Assembly: GCA_001414485.1 (NCBI GenBank)
Contig: LLEY01000070.1
Location: forward strand, 186,001-250,000
Direction: 5' to 3'
DNA length: 64,000 bases
Origin: Calycina herbarum
Taxonomy: Eukaryota; Ascomycota; Leotiomycetes; Helotiales; Pezizellaceae
Shown piece after piece: positions 22,701 to 34,028 of the stretch (its first letter is position 1; each line of letters starts with the position of its first letter). Under the pieces are notes generated by a model. It was not told the origin of the DNA. It worked only from the letters and a program-made list of their open reading frames with translations, and made no database searches. The position numbers were made by a program, and so were the translations under genes.

Positions 22701-24148
22701 GAGAGTGCTCACCTTCTGAAGCTGATGCTTGGAAGTTGATGTTGTTGAATTGTTGAGGAAGACCAGAGAGGTGAAGCCAGAGTTATATAGAGTCGCGTGA
22801 CGCTGTGATCAGGGTTAAGTCGCTCTTGCCTCAACAACGAATGGCGGAGGACAGTCACTTGAGTGCGCGAGTGAGGAGGGAACGACCGCATACCCCTGCA
22901 CCCACGGAAAGCGCCATCCTTTTTACTCCAAGTCAGTGCAGTTGACCTTGAGGTGGTACGTGTCTCCACTATCCCTTAACACACTCATGCAAAGGGTTCA
23001 CTATGCCAGAAATGTTGAATGATTGAAAAAAATACCTAAGTGCTCACTTCTCTCATGATTTTCCCAGCTATCTCGGATAGCCAGCATAATTACTGCATGT
23101 AACAAGAATGACTAAAACTCCTGAAGGTCTCTTTTCGTCAGAGGTAACTTTTCTCCAACACACATTGGACGTAACAACAGCAGCAAACATTCCAGACTTC
23201 CATCCTAGAACATTGCCAGACTAACACAATTATATTGTCATCCTGTGAGTCTGAGAAGCATAGAAGAAAACTGGAAAGGTGATGCCCTGTATGGGTAGAA
23301 AATTCAAGAGAACCATGAATGGAAAAGTGAGTTGTGAGGTGTGCTGAGCCTTAGTTATACACGACCAATTAAATGTCTGATAGCCCACCAGTTCATAATC
23401 AGAGCTTCTATATTTAGCAGGAGAGCTTAAGTCACGCATCACTCATGCCACATAAATAAGAGCCCAGGACAGGGTGTTGATGCAGCGGTGGAATAGGCTA
23501 CTGCCAAACTTGCAAAAACCTCAGTATGGGCATTAATATTAGTGCGCATCCATTTAGTCTTGTGAGAAGGTGTCTTTCATTGTTGAATTAACAAGTAAAC
23601 AAAGGCTGGGTTGGAGATGGCGCTGAAAAATTCGGCTAATTAAGGGGGAACATCTTGCTCACCCAAAAGTATATCAGCAAAACGGCACACATTAAGATCA
23701 ACAAGCTCGTGTAGGAAGATTTAAAGAGCTGTTTAAGTACGCCCTTGCTAGAGTTTACATATAGGGAAATAAAAAGAGGCAACTCTCAACGCGATAATAG
23801 GAAGTGACTTGCGATTGATCGTCGTAAATATATGCGTATATTTTAATTACTTCAAAATGGTTTAGATATTATAAACAAATGAATTAAGATCAGATGCGAT
23901 TTATTTCGTGAGTTAAGTGTTGTTGCGGGGGTAAAATTAGCTCGAGTGTTGCTACCGTCGCGAAAAAAGCTGCTGTCGAAAGTAAACAACACGTTCGTTA
24001 CATACTACCATACACACAAAATTTACCAATTTTTCGAATGAAAGCCCTCAAAACCATCCATTCCAGTAAGCTCATTCAATCAATTCAATTATTCCAATCA
24101 TTCAGAATAATCAAATTGATCGCAAAGCTAACAGACAATAGCACCACC
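22701..24148. other. Intergenic, nothing recognised
   Basis: About 1.4 kb, AT-leaning in the second half (23760-23950), without a convincing coding frame, RNA gene or terminal repeat. It contains the promoter of the gene at 24149. Confidence 0.5.
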
Positions 24149-24574
24149 ATGCCTTGCTTCTTCAAGTCCCGCAAGAACCCTCGCACCAAAGCAGTATGTC
24201 ACCCAGTTCAAACAATTTGGTTTTTCGCACATACTTACTCACCATAGATCCCCCCTCCCACCGAGGTCCGCGCATCCATCGCCCTCCTCACCGCAGAGAT
24301 CGCTCGTCAATCTGCCGGCAATGCCAACCAAGTTGGTGACAAGAACTCCGTCGAGCAGTACAAGGCCAAGGTCGCCACCGAGGTCGAGGAGGTGAAGGAG
24401 ACGTTGGGAGGAATCAAGGAGCCCACCCCTCCGCAACCATTCTTGGGCATCGGCGCCGCTCTGGTTTGGTCTCGCCAACCAAACCCTCTAGATGCTTTGT
24501 CGGTTGCTGAGCCCAAGATGGGAGCTGAGGAGGCTGGTGTCGTCAAGGAGGAGGATATTGGTCGTGCTCTTTGA
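24149..24574 (+). CDS. Small conserved-looking protein, unknown function
   Basis: ATG 24149, intron 24194-24247 (GTATGT...CACCATAG) and stop at 24574 give 123 aa. It reads MPCFFKSRKNPRTKA joined to IPPPTEVRASIALLTAEIAR. The N-terminus is basic with a Cys at position 3, so it could be lipid-modified or membrane-associated. The middle is a predicted helical, Glu/Lys-rich segment (EQYKAKVATEVEEVKETLGG). A short aromatic patch (FLGIGAALVW) follows. I do not recognise a named family. The Kozak context (caccaccATG), good splice sites and single downstream frame support a real gene. Confidence 0.65.
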
Positions 24575-24797
24575 GCGTTTTTGGAGCTCTGTTGTCGTCG
24601 GGGAGTTCGGGTGGAGCAGTGGCTCGAGAGAAATGCAATACGAACGGTGATTTCTCGGTTCTGGGACGTGTTTTTGTTCAATTTGTGCCCATTAATGCTG
24701 CATTCCAAGTCAAGAATTCATTTGTTAAGAACTATGGATACATTTCGAAGAGTAAAACAACAACACACTATCAAAACACCAAGCAAGGCACGTTACC

Positions 24798-25420
24798 TCA
24801 ATCCTCCGGGAATACCTCACCCTGATCCCACTATAAAACCAGTCAGCTAACCAATCTCTAAGCGATCAAGGAATACTCACATGTTCAGCAATACAACCAG
24901 CCTCCCATCTAAACCGATCAACAATCACGCCAAACGCACTCTCATAATTCAACCACCCTTGCGTCCCATTGAACTTCGTGCCCAAGACCGTGATATTTTG
25001 ACTTGCCCAGATAGGACTGAGAAGGTTCCATGCTGAGTCGGATCCATTTTGAGCTAATGGATTGTGATTCTATTGCATTTCTAGTTAGCACTTCCATTCT
25101 TTCCCTCGTCAATTAAATCAAAGTCGTTCTCTGGGATGTTAGGAATGAGAAAAGGACGGGTGACATACTATGTAACTCTCGGTGATGTACTCAAAAGCCT
25201 CTGTGATATTCTTGGTCACGATAAAAGCATTGGCAAATTTATCAAATCGCGCTTCTGTTTCTGCCTCGCTCGGTGCTGGGACAATCGCTACACAAGGAGC
25301 GGGTTTGGTAAGGTTGGCACTTTGTCTTGCAATAATGGTCCCCTTGTTATCGTGAAAACCTGGAGCAGCGAGAGTCGCAAGAGGCGCGAGGATCGCCGTG
25401 AGAATAAGTGTGGTCTTCAT
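24798..25420 (-). CDS. Secreted SnoaL/NTF2-like fold protein
   Basis: Exons 25169-25420, 24881-25069 and 24798-24830 join in frame to 157 aa. The first ~20 residues are a clear signal peptide (MKTTLILTAILAPLATLAAP), followed by IIARQ, where a KR/AR-type processing site may sit. The mature part, EARFDKFANAFIVTKNITEA, NHNPLAQNGSDSAWNLLSPI, GTQGWLNYESAFGVIVDRFR and ending EHWDQGEVFPED, fits the SnoaL-like/NTF2 family of fungal secreted proteins. A catalytic role is not established. A TATATAA about 90 bp upstream of the ATG (minus strand, near 25512) is a likely TATA box. Confidence 0.75.
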
Positions 25421-25973
25421 TTTGGGGGTTCAGTTGAAAAGAATGTCTGTAAATGAATGTATGTAGCTCCAGATGAGCAAAGAAAAATGCAGTCACAGAA
25501 GTGCAATTGTTATATACGTAAACAAATTCGGCCTTCTCGGCCCAAGAGTATAAGTGGGTACAGTGGGATCCGGTAAGGTTTTACTGTGGGGAATAATTTA
25601 TCCCACACTAGGGAAGATGTCGGCAGTTGCATTGAGTTAGATAAGGCTATATACCCTATAATTGACTGGCGCACCCAAATTCTTGGCCTATTTATGCCCT
25701 TCGCTTTCGTTTAGTGTCAGTCTTGACGAAAATCCTATTGTTTTGTGGGAGCCGGCAGTCTAGATTCTGTGAGTATTTTTGGGATGTCGGACATGCTACA
25801 AAATGGAAAAAATATTTCCCAAAGCTTGATGAAATTTATATTGTGATGCCCAGGATTTCCAACCCTTCCATATCCTCATGTCTTATCCAAAGAAAAGGAT
25901 CGATTCCCTGACGCCAAGGCATGTATACTCATAGACCAAATATACCTCAATTTTATTTCGAAGCCCCAGAACT
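25421..25973. other. Intergenic
   Basis: Upstream of the secreted-protein gene and downstream of the mannosidase. Nothing was recognised besides the TATA-like site near 25512. Confidence 0.5.
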
Positions 25974-27985
25974 TCAATATATTTCATGAAAATTATCTCT
26001 CTGGAGGAATGGATGCGCCTCGGTATTGCTAAGCATAGTCAGTATGTGAACGCAAAATGAATGTGAACCTATTTTGAAAAACGAGGCAATGAGATGAAAT
26101 ACTGACAGGACAAAATCATCCAGACTAACAACACCGGGTTCACTATAAAGTAGGAAGAAATATTTCAACGTTTCAGTAAGCCAAAAACTCTCCATCTGGT
26201 CCACCTGTTCTGGCTCCTTTTTTGTGACATCGCGCAGTCCAGCATTGGCGATGGGAGTCGTGGTATGATTCATGATAGCTGTAAACATATTCCAGCCCTT
26301 CTCTTGCCATATCGGATCACCAGTTAATCGATACATAACGAAGACCGATTCTATTGCTTCTGGTCGGAGCTGATAGCTATTGTCGCTTATATATTTGAAT
26401 CCGTGAGAATGGCCCGGCTCGGTGGCCTCTTCAGCAGTCCAATCGCAAGAGCCTGTCAACGGGCACTTCTCTACAGTGAAAATCTCGGGCATGACACCGG
26501 TAACTGTGTTTTGATATGCCCATACACAGCTATTAGTGAGCTTTATTGCCTTTTCTAACTCTTTGGGTGAGTTGTCGATCTTGGCACCCAGCCCAACCAT
26601 GCCACCGACGAAACAACCCAGATGCTGTATATCCGGGACAAGAGCAGGCTCTCCGTCGTATTTCTGAGCATCTCCGATAAAGAGAATGTCCTGATTGCCG
26701 GGAGTTTTGGCGCGGAAAAAGTGATATTTGTCTGCGGCTTTCATAGCCATGCGGTACATTCGCAAGTACTGATCTGACTGGCCACCAAGTAGGATATGTT
26801 GCTGATCGATATTAGCATCTGAAAATCTACAGGAAAATGGTCCCGATTGCTAATACCTTTGGCAAATACTCATACAGTGAGTCCGCCCATGCTCCTAATG
26901 TAAAGGAAGCACTGGTAAAGGATGGTGGATCTCGTGTATCAACCTGGGAAGGCCAGAGACCGGGAATCAAAGTTTCGTTTTGCGCCTTGTCCATAATGTC
27001 CGTGATTTTTGTAATTCCTTCGAAATACTTTGGCTTCCCGGTAAGTTGGGCCAGCCGGGTAAATTCAAGTGAAAGGGATCCTATTGTTATTAGCTCGTGG
27101 ATTCTCAAGCTTGAATTCTTTCTCCTTGCCTATCTGTGCTACAAGGACACCGCTCTCGCCCACTAGCAGTTCATCTGTACCATTCCACCACTGAATTTTG
27201 GTGTTAGTTTGCATGCTCAGAAAGTCTTGAGATGAAAATAATAGAAGACGGGTGAGGCAAGAATGAAATATAAGAATTATAGCACACGAATGAAATAGAT
27301 AATTACGGAATATTGTGAAAGAAACATAAAAACTTACATAATAAGGAACAGGAATACCATTTGATGTATTAAACGCACGAAACAAGAACTCCCCGAGCTG
27401 GTCTGCTTTGGTGAGAAGCTTTGGGTATTTCCCACCACTCACATCATAAGCACCCAATAAACCACCAAGATATCTGATGGTCGTTTCAAAGACAGGCACT
27501 CGCTCAGAATTAGGCTTGGAAAAATTGATGGAATCCAATGCCTTAAGCGCGTGATCAAACTCATCTTGAAGTCCCAAAATCAGCAACGAATCGAGTCCAT
27601 CCACCAGCGTAGCGGCCCAGCCGACATAAGGATCCTTTTTCCCTCCGGAAATTGGTAGAAGTTCATCGTGAAGCCATGCGTGGTCTTTATATCCCTTCCA
27701 TGCATGAAGGAAAGCTTCACGGACTTTTTGTTTGCGCTCCAACCGGATTTTCTTGGCCGCGCTCTTCTCTTCCCCAAATGCAAATTGGATACTAAATGGA
27801 CTGCTTTTCTTTTTCTCTAGATCCGGCTTCGAGAACCCTTGATCTGTAGCTGGTTCTCCAGCAAGGCGTTGTGGTAAGAATACGATAAGCAAGAACAAAA
27901 AAGCTGCAAACAACACGTAGCGTACTTGACGTGAGGAAAGGGAGGTGATGGGCGACCTTCGAACGAAGGGAAGTCGCCGGAGCAT
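25974..27985 (-). CDS. Class I alpha-1,2-mannosidase, GH47
   Basis: N-glycan processing mannosidase of glycosyl hydrolase family 47, type II membrane protein of the ER/Golgi. Exons 27338-27985, 27130-27190, 26857-27080, 26107-26801 and 25974-26028 give 560 aa in frame. A short cytosolic basic tail precedes one membrane anchor (YVLFAAFLFLLIVFLP, residues ~24-39), then a stem, then the barrel: GWAATLVDGLDSLLILGL, GSLSLEFTRLAQLTGK, YEYLPKQHILLGGQSDQY, HLGCFVGGMVGLGA, YQLRPEAIESVFVMYRLTGD, ESFWLTETLKYFFLLYSEP. The canonical TEAHPF near the C-terminus is restored only when the last intron (26029-26106) is spliced. Intron 27081-27129 starts with GC instead of GT (GCAAGG...AATAG), and only that splicing restores the frame VAQI-GSLSLEF. 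Confidence 0.93.
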
Positions 27986-28998
27986 TATATAAATGAAAGA
28001 ACGAGGTTGGAGGATATCATGAGGAGATGATTCGGGAGAAAGGGAATGTTTCCGGGTGTTTATGATACTCCGTCGAGGAGATGAAGGGTGCTGCTGGAAG
28101 GTAGCCTCATCTCTTCTTCCAGCCTTACCTTACCTGTCCTGTACGGAAGGTAGGTTGGCGATCATCTGCGGTTGGCTGAGGTGGTCATGGATTGTAAGCC
28201 CGAGGCTGCAAGCCCCCGTGGATGAGCACCAATGCGGTTTAGCGTGACCCCTTTTTGGTCGCCATGAAATGCCCGATTTGGAAATACATAGGAGAAGTTA
28301 CAGCGGCCGATTTCACGATCTGTTTTTAAATCGAAAAGTTGGGGACGTGTTTCCAGAAATGACATCAGGCGTTCTAACTAAAACGTCCCGCTTTTCCTCG
28401 TGTTGACTCTAGTTTTTGCCAGGGTGACTTTAGAAACGCGGCGAAATAGCATGTCAGGTGACCTGCCACACAATTTCACTAGGCATACCCCAGCGCTGTT
28501 AAGTACGCGCCTTTGCTCCGACCGATCGGAAGCGTTTCCACTACGAGGAGGAAACTCCAACGTAACCTCGATACATAAAATTCCTTTCATGACTTCAACA
28601 AGTGTTACGGGCATACCTCAATTCTTCTCACTTTCAAATCCCTAGTGCTCCCGAGTGGTTTGCTTTCTCCCTGTGCAGCAAACTTTTGCCATCGTGAGTT
28701 TCGCTTTCATTTCTTTTACAGTCGCTTCTTGTTTTCAAATTTTATGAGTTTGTCAACAATATCAGAGAGAGAGCCTCACGGTGTCACAATTGGAGAGATA
28801 AAGAATAAAGCCAACAATCTTGTTGAAATAATATACATGTTGTGGAGCCCATTAGGCCACCAGTGCTGTCCCCTGGTTTCCAGACCCCAAAAATCTAAAT
28901 CTATAAAAATGGAAATACAAGAACGCTAAAGACACAATCTAAGAATCTCTTCAAAAAATTTCTCCCTGATCATCACTCATTCCCCAAGTACTAAACAT
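27986..28998. other. Intergenic
   Basis: Promoter side of the mannosidase and 3' side of the PhiA gene. No coding family, RNA or repeat was recognised. Confidence 0.5.
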
Positions 28999-29562
28999 TT
29001 ACTCGGTGTAAATGCAGCTGACTGGGGTAGTGGCCTCGATAACGGTAGCACCAATAGTAGTACAATTTTGGTTTCCAGCTGGGTTCTCAATTCCAGCGGA
29101 AACCCAAATGGAGTGGGATCCTGCAATGCTGTTTGGGCAGGCAATGAATCCAGCACCATCGAAGGTGAGACTGCCATTGGTGATGGCGAATCCAGTTCTC
29201 TCAGAGTTGGTTGGAGCTGGTTGAGCACCAGTGGTGTAGCCGAGCTTTCCTTGTCCCATTCCTGAGCGGTCGACGAAGAGTTGTTGAGGAGTGGCGCTGG
29301 CAGCGTACAAGAACAATCCCTCGTCTTGGATGTAGAAGGTTGCGGAGGTTGACTCGGTATCACAGGTGGCGTTTTGACCAGTAAGACCGGCAAAGATGCT
29401 GCTTTTGGCTGCGTTGAAGCTGCTGAGATGGACAGAATTGCCAGATCGGATGGCGAGGAGACCAAAGTAGTCTGGGTCGTTGACCTCTGGAAGTTGAGGA
29501 GCTGGGGCAGCTGCTGCTAGAGCAGTGAGGACGGAGAAAAGAGTAGCGGTGGAGAATTGCAT
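28999..29562 (-). CDS. PhiA-like secreted cell-wall protein
   Basis: Intronless, 187 aa. The signal peptide MQFSTATLFSVLTALAAAAP is followed by APQLPEVNDPDYFGLLAIRS, the start typical of fungal PhiA (phialide/conidial cell-wall protein) and related antigens. The mature protein is Ser/Thr/Asn/Gly-rich, with VHLSSFNAAKSSIFAGL, FVDRSGMGQGKLGYTTG, GFAITNGSLTFDGAGFIACP and IWVSAGIENPAGNQNCT as family blocks and a few N-glycosylation sites (NGS, NCT, NAT). Four cysteines could form two disulphides. It is predicted to be secreted and wall-associated. A TATA box lies about 115 bp upstream, consistent with a strongly expressed gene. Confidence 0.85.
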   Translation of the reverse strand: MQFSTATLFSVLTALAAAAPAPQLPEVNDPDYFGLLAIRSGNSVHLSSFNAAKSSIFAGLTGQNATCDTESTSATFYIQDEGLFLYAASATPQQLFVDRSGMGQGKLGYTTGAQPAPTNSERTGFAITNGSLTFDGAGFIACPNSIAGSHSIWVSAGIENPAGNQNCTTIGATVIEATTPVSCIYTE

Positions 29563-29677
29563 GATTGGTAGTTGAGTAGATTATTAGGAGGTAGTTGGTT
29601 GTGAATTGAAAACGACTGTGATGATTGAGAAGATCTTGAGTGGATGATGGATATGAAAGTTTGGGCAGTGGTTTCCT

Positions 29678-29684
29678 CTTTATA
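29678..29684 (-). promoter_or_regulatory. TATA box of the PhiA-like gene
   Basis: TATAAAG on the minus strand, about 115 bp before the ATG at 29562. Confidence 0.55.
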
Positions 29685-29750
29685 CCTTCTCACCTCGCTT
29701 GATCTGGTTATGATGCGTTGTAGACACAAGGGTTCACTTCTTGAAAGTTA

Positions 29751-29844
29751 CTTCGTCCCAGGCGTAACAGTCTCCATAGCGGGATCCAGCAAAGCAGGGT
29801 TTATTTAGGAGGCCCCGTTATGGACTGTTACGCCTGGGACGAAG
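29751..29844. mobile_element. Miniature inverted-repeat element (MITE), ~94 bp, TA flanks
   Basis: The left arm starts CTTCGTCCCAGGCGTAACAG and the right arm is its inverse complement ending ...CTGGGACGAAG. The arms pair over about 33 bases with one or two mismatches around a ~28-base centre. TA stands immediately outside both ends (29749-29750 and 29845-29846), as expected of a Tc1/mariner-type target duplication. It has no coding capacity. It sits 190-280 bp upstream of the PhiA-like ATG, within its likely promoter. Confidence 0.85.
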
Positions 29845-31359
29845 TAGTGTTGTTGTTTACCATGAACCTTGGGTATCTCCATCGTATCGGGATTAAAGTT
29901 AAAGCGAGTACGAGCTCCACTTGCAAGTTCATCTAAACACTGGATGATCTTCAAAGTTGCCCTATAAAACCCTGAGCTAAAGTCAAATGACTTCAGAGTG
30001 GAGTTGTGCGGCTCTATGCACTAGCGTTTAGAAGCGGGGAACTCGTATAACATCTAGTTTTTCGCCATCGCAGTTGTCCTTTTCATGTGGCATGATGACA
30101 TTTTGCACTTGCTCGGATCTTAGAAAAAAAGAGTCTCCCATAATTGACATACCTATGGGTGTTAGAACTACAAATTCTGCATTTGCATAGTCCCCCCTTC
30201 TTTCCAAATAGGCTGCAAAACCGGGGATGCCATGGCGCAAACCTGAACACTGGCAAAAATTCTCCGCAAAAGGGAACAAAAATTATCCCAACGTTTCACA
30301 TAAATTACATAAAATCCATCAAAGCATGATGCAAATCGCCATCCCTATTTCCCCACCCCACATCCGGACCTCGCAAGGGCTTTCAAAACCGTGGCAACAG
30401 CCACAATGCCAAGATTAAAAGGAAACAATGGCACCAGTCATTCTTCTTTACGCCAACTCCGATGAGAGAAGCCAAGCCGGCAATGCCACACTGCTAAGCT
30501 AGATGTTGATCCATACCTTGCGGAGGTTTAAATACGCGATCTAAATTGGGAATTGTTGATCGTGATTTCCCGATCAGATACAGATTTGGTTTCAAGATTC
30601 TCAGCCTTCTAGAAGCTGCTTTATTCTTGGAGATCCTTTCTTAGGGCATTGTGTGTTGGCAAAGTTTATTGTGATGGAGAATCAAATGAATTTCTCGTTT
30701 TGTGGTTGATGGCCTTATTCAGTGCACAAATCAAGAAAGCGATGTTATCGCCATTCTCTTCTTTGATTGATTCGACTTGATATTCATATTACGATCCTCG
30801 GATCTGATGACGCCCAATGGACACCCAGCGCCGCGCTGGTGAGTTGAGATAAAGTGCACTTCTCTTAAATTCTATCTCACATTGTAAGCCCCCAGTAACT
30901 GGCAAGCACGAGGGGTCTCAAATTGTATGTAGCCTTGGCATAAGGTCAAATATCTATATAAAGACCATTTTTTGCGTCTGCGTTAGTAGTTGTGTTTAGA
31001 TTATTCTAACCAGGTGGGGAGGCAATGTCACTTTGTCACTTGATTCGCTTAATGACTTCCTCTAAAGGCATGGAGCTAATGAGAAAAACTACTGATTAGG
31101 GCGTAGAACTTCTTACATGATCGACATATTTATTTCTACCAGATTCAAACGCTATTTGCACATCTTAGCACCCGAGAAGAATTTTTTCAAAATTCGAATC
31201 TTTCTCCATTGGGTAACTGCAAGACCGCCCTCTATATCTTCTTTTCAAAGTATACAGGTCTAAACTCCAAGACTCTAACTCTCAAATGCATCGCAGTAAA
31301 CAGAAAAAAAGACAACAAAAACGTGTAAAGGACCAACTCTGGCCCCTGGAGAGTTGACA

Positions 31360-33054
31360 TCACACCCTCTCACCCCCTACAACACCAACCTCCTCACTCT
31401 TCGGTGTCTCCAATTCCACATCCTTCTCCCCCCACCCCTCCCTCTCATCCTTTTTAATTCTAACAAACAATAAACTCAACACCAAACTCATCGCCGAAAA
31501 CCCAATCCCCAAATAAAGCGCACTTCTAAATCCCTTCACTATATCGGTTCCCAGTTTATTAGTATGTACCTCCACCGTCCCACCAAAGCCCAAACCAGTA
31601 CTAATCCCATAGCTCAAAAGGGTTCCGATCAAACTCCCCGCAACTCCTTGTTGTTCCCTCGTCACTGAATTGGAAGCGATGATTTGGGCAGCTGTGAAGA
31701 TGAAATCCGGACAGAAGGAGGCGAAGAGGATGGCGATGAAAGCTGTTTGCCAGTAGATTTGTTGGGCCGGCATTGTGGCTAGCAGGATAGAGGCGAGGAG
31801 CATTGCGGAGGAACCAATTGCTAGGATGTATTGCGCTGAGAGACGGGATATGAGGTAAGCTGCTACGAAGGCAGCGAAGGCACCACCAACTGCGAGAGGT
31901 TGGACCTCGACGGAGAAAGAGAGCATGCTTTGCCCTCGGATCGTGTAGGTCCAGAGAAAGAAGTACCAGAGGAATATGCCGAAGGACATGAATGAGAGGA
32001 AGACGACGACGACGAGGGGAAGGATGGAGGGAGCTGTGAAGATGGAGATGGGTATTATGGGGGCGGAGGTGATTTTCGATTCCCAGAAGAGGAAGGCGAG
32101 GAAGTGAAGAATAGAAACTATTAAAAGGGTGTATTCGTAGGGGTTTTGCCAACCGACTAATGGTGCTTGGCTTTAGAACCTGGTTAGTATTTTGATTTCT
32201 GCAGTGTTTATATTTAGGAACGACTTACTTCCATACGAAGTTGAAGAGAATCAACCCTCCAACTCCGAAATATGCTCCTACCCAATCTATCTTTCCCCCT
32301 TTATCAGATGGTTCTGCGTATGGAACCAAGAGGAACACCGAGATTAAAAGTACAGCTCCAAGAATAGTACTACATCACCCTTATTAGCTTTTTTCTTCCA
32401 TACCCTTCTCCGAGAATCATTACTCACAAGAAGAAGAACAACCACCTCCACTCAGTAAGTTGCACAAACAACGCTGAAATCACACTTCCACCCGCAGCCC
32501 CAATAGGAGCCATAGCACCGAAAAGCCCCATGGAAATATTCCTCCATCTCCCAGGCGGAAAAGTCTGTCCCAATAATGCGACCGCATTAGGAGAAATAAA
32601 CGCAGCTCCAATCCCCATCAAACCCCGGAATAGTGATATCGTCAGAAGAGATTTGGCGAATCCAGTGATAAGTGAGAAAAGTGCCCACCATAGAACACCG
32701 GTTAGAAGGACCTTTTTATGACCGAAGACGTCTCCGAAGCGACCTCCTATTAGGACGAATGCTCCTTGTGTCATCCTGTTGGTGTTAGAAAGAGAAGTGA
32801 GAGATTGAGAGGAAGGGGAACTAACGGGTAGGAGGCTGCTAGCCAGACTGCGGTTCCTTCTGTTGCTCCGATTTGTTCGCCGATATCGAGGGATGTTACT
32901 ATTCCTGTTCCGAATGGTATCATCTGTTGTTATTTCGTTAGAATTGTGTGTCGAATTGAGAAGAATAACAATGTACCTGAATTCCCTGTGAACCAACAAG
33001 GGCAATCATGATTGCCATCTTTCGAGCAGAACCAAGTTCATCGTATGAAGGCAT
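31360..33054 (-). CDS. MFS transporter, DHA2 family (Atr1-like drug:H+ antiporter)
   Basis: Exons 32977-33054, 32826-32923, 32428-32775, 32229-32369 and 31360-32170 give 491 aa in frame; all introns are 50-58 nt GT-AG. The N-terminus MPSYDELGSARKMAIMIALV leads into TM1. Typical blocks are SYPMTQGAFVLIGGRFGDVF (motif A region, with GRFGDVFGHKK), LFRGLMGIGAAFISPNAVAL (motif B/C region) and LFGAMAPIGAAGGSVISALF. The C-terminal half holds at least six more hydrophobic segments and ends in a polar cytosolic tail. Closest in memory is the 14-TM aminotriazole/boron-resistance type. Substrate unknown. No biosynthetic genes lie next to it, so there is no cluster evidence. Confidence 0.9.
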
Positions 33055-34028
33055 CTTGCTTCGGTATTTGTTATGATTCTTTGACAAACAATTGCCGTGA
33101 GTAGAGCTGTGCTCTTGAAGTGTTAGACTGCTGAGAATACCAAGAAATTGAAAATGTATTGAATGAACATTTCCTTATAACATCTAGGTATTTAGACATC
33201 AACTTCACTATCGACTCACATTTCCAAGCCATTTTGTTGGTAATCTTCGAAGGTTCACTCATCAACTACAATGTCCGCAGGTGCGCCCGCAACGACCGCA
33301 ACACGTTTATTGGTTGGAACTGCAGGGTAGCGAGAAATCCATGATTACTGATCGCATTTTAACGTAGCAAATGACGGCAACAGGAGACATGATGGAATAA
33401 ATGAGTGATTTTAAACAGTATAACGAGAATGGGACAAGATTTGCGAGCTTCGGAATTTTTTGTTCGATCGCACACATGACGGTATTCCTTATTGCACCAA
33501 CGATCTGGAAGAATGACAAAGACTAAACGCTGATTATTCGAGACCAACTCGCCCAATATCGCATGTTGTGCGAAGTGGTTTGGAATAATCAGTGATTCTC
33601 CGAGATAATCTAGTAGGTGAAATCGTAACTCGATATTAAAACAAGGAAACACGTAACTGAACAAAGAGGTTCACTCTTCAACTTGGGTTTGAATCTCAAC
33701 ACGTGGAGTGGTTGCTCGGATTCTTCGAACCAAACTCGGAGGGGGGAAATATCATGACTTGAGTCTCGAAAGTTTGCAATATTTTAGATTGAAAAAGCCC
33801 AGTACGGCAGGTACTACCATGAGCGCCGAACCTACAAACATACACTGTTTTTGAAATCCTTTGGTGGCTGGAACAAGAAGGTGTCTGCTACTACCCCGCA
33901 CTCAACTCCCATCGCATGGAGCTAACCGCTCAAGAATCCGACTTGACATATTTTCAAAATCCGATTTTTCTTATCTGCAAAAGCAAAGCTCATACTAATC
34001 ACGCCTTCGACCTCAGACCTACGAAGAC
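33055..34028. other. Intergenic
   Basis: Promoter side of the MFS gene and 3' side of the 2EXR gene. Nothing was recognised. Confidence 0.5.

Larger units (their letters stand above)
29563..31359. other. Intergenic, PhiA-like gene to MFS gene
   Basis: Apart from the TATA box and the MITE at 29751-29844, I see no supported gene. A minus-strand frame at 30028-30279 (83 codons from an ATG) has no recognised family and no splice context; I do not call it. Confidence 0.45.

Noticed and set aside
28645..28929. 94-codon plus-strand frame between the mannosidase and PhiA genes
   Set aside because: Composition and lack of family similarity suggest non-coding promoter or intergenic DNA.
30028..30279. 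83-codon minus-strand frame
   Set aside because: No recognised family, no introns, no neighbours in support; could be chance.
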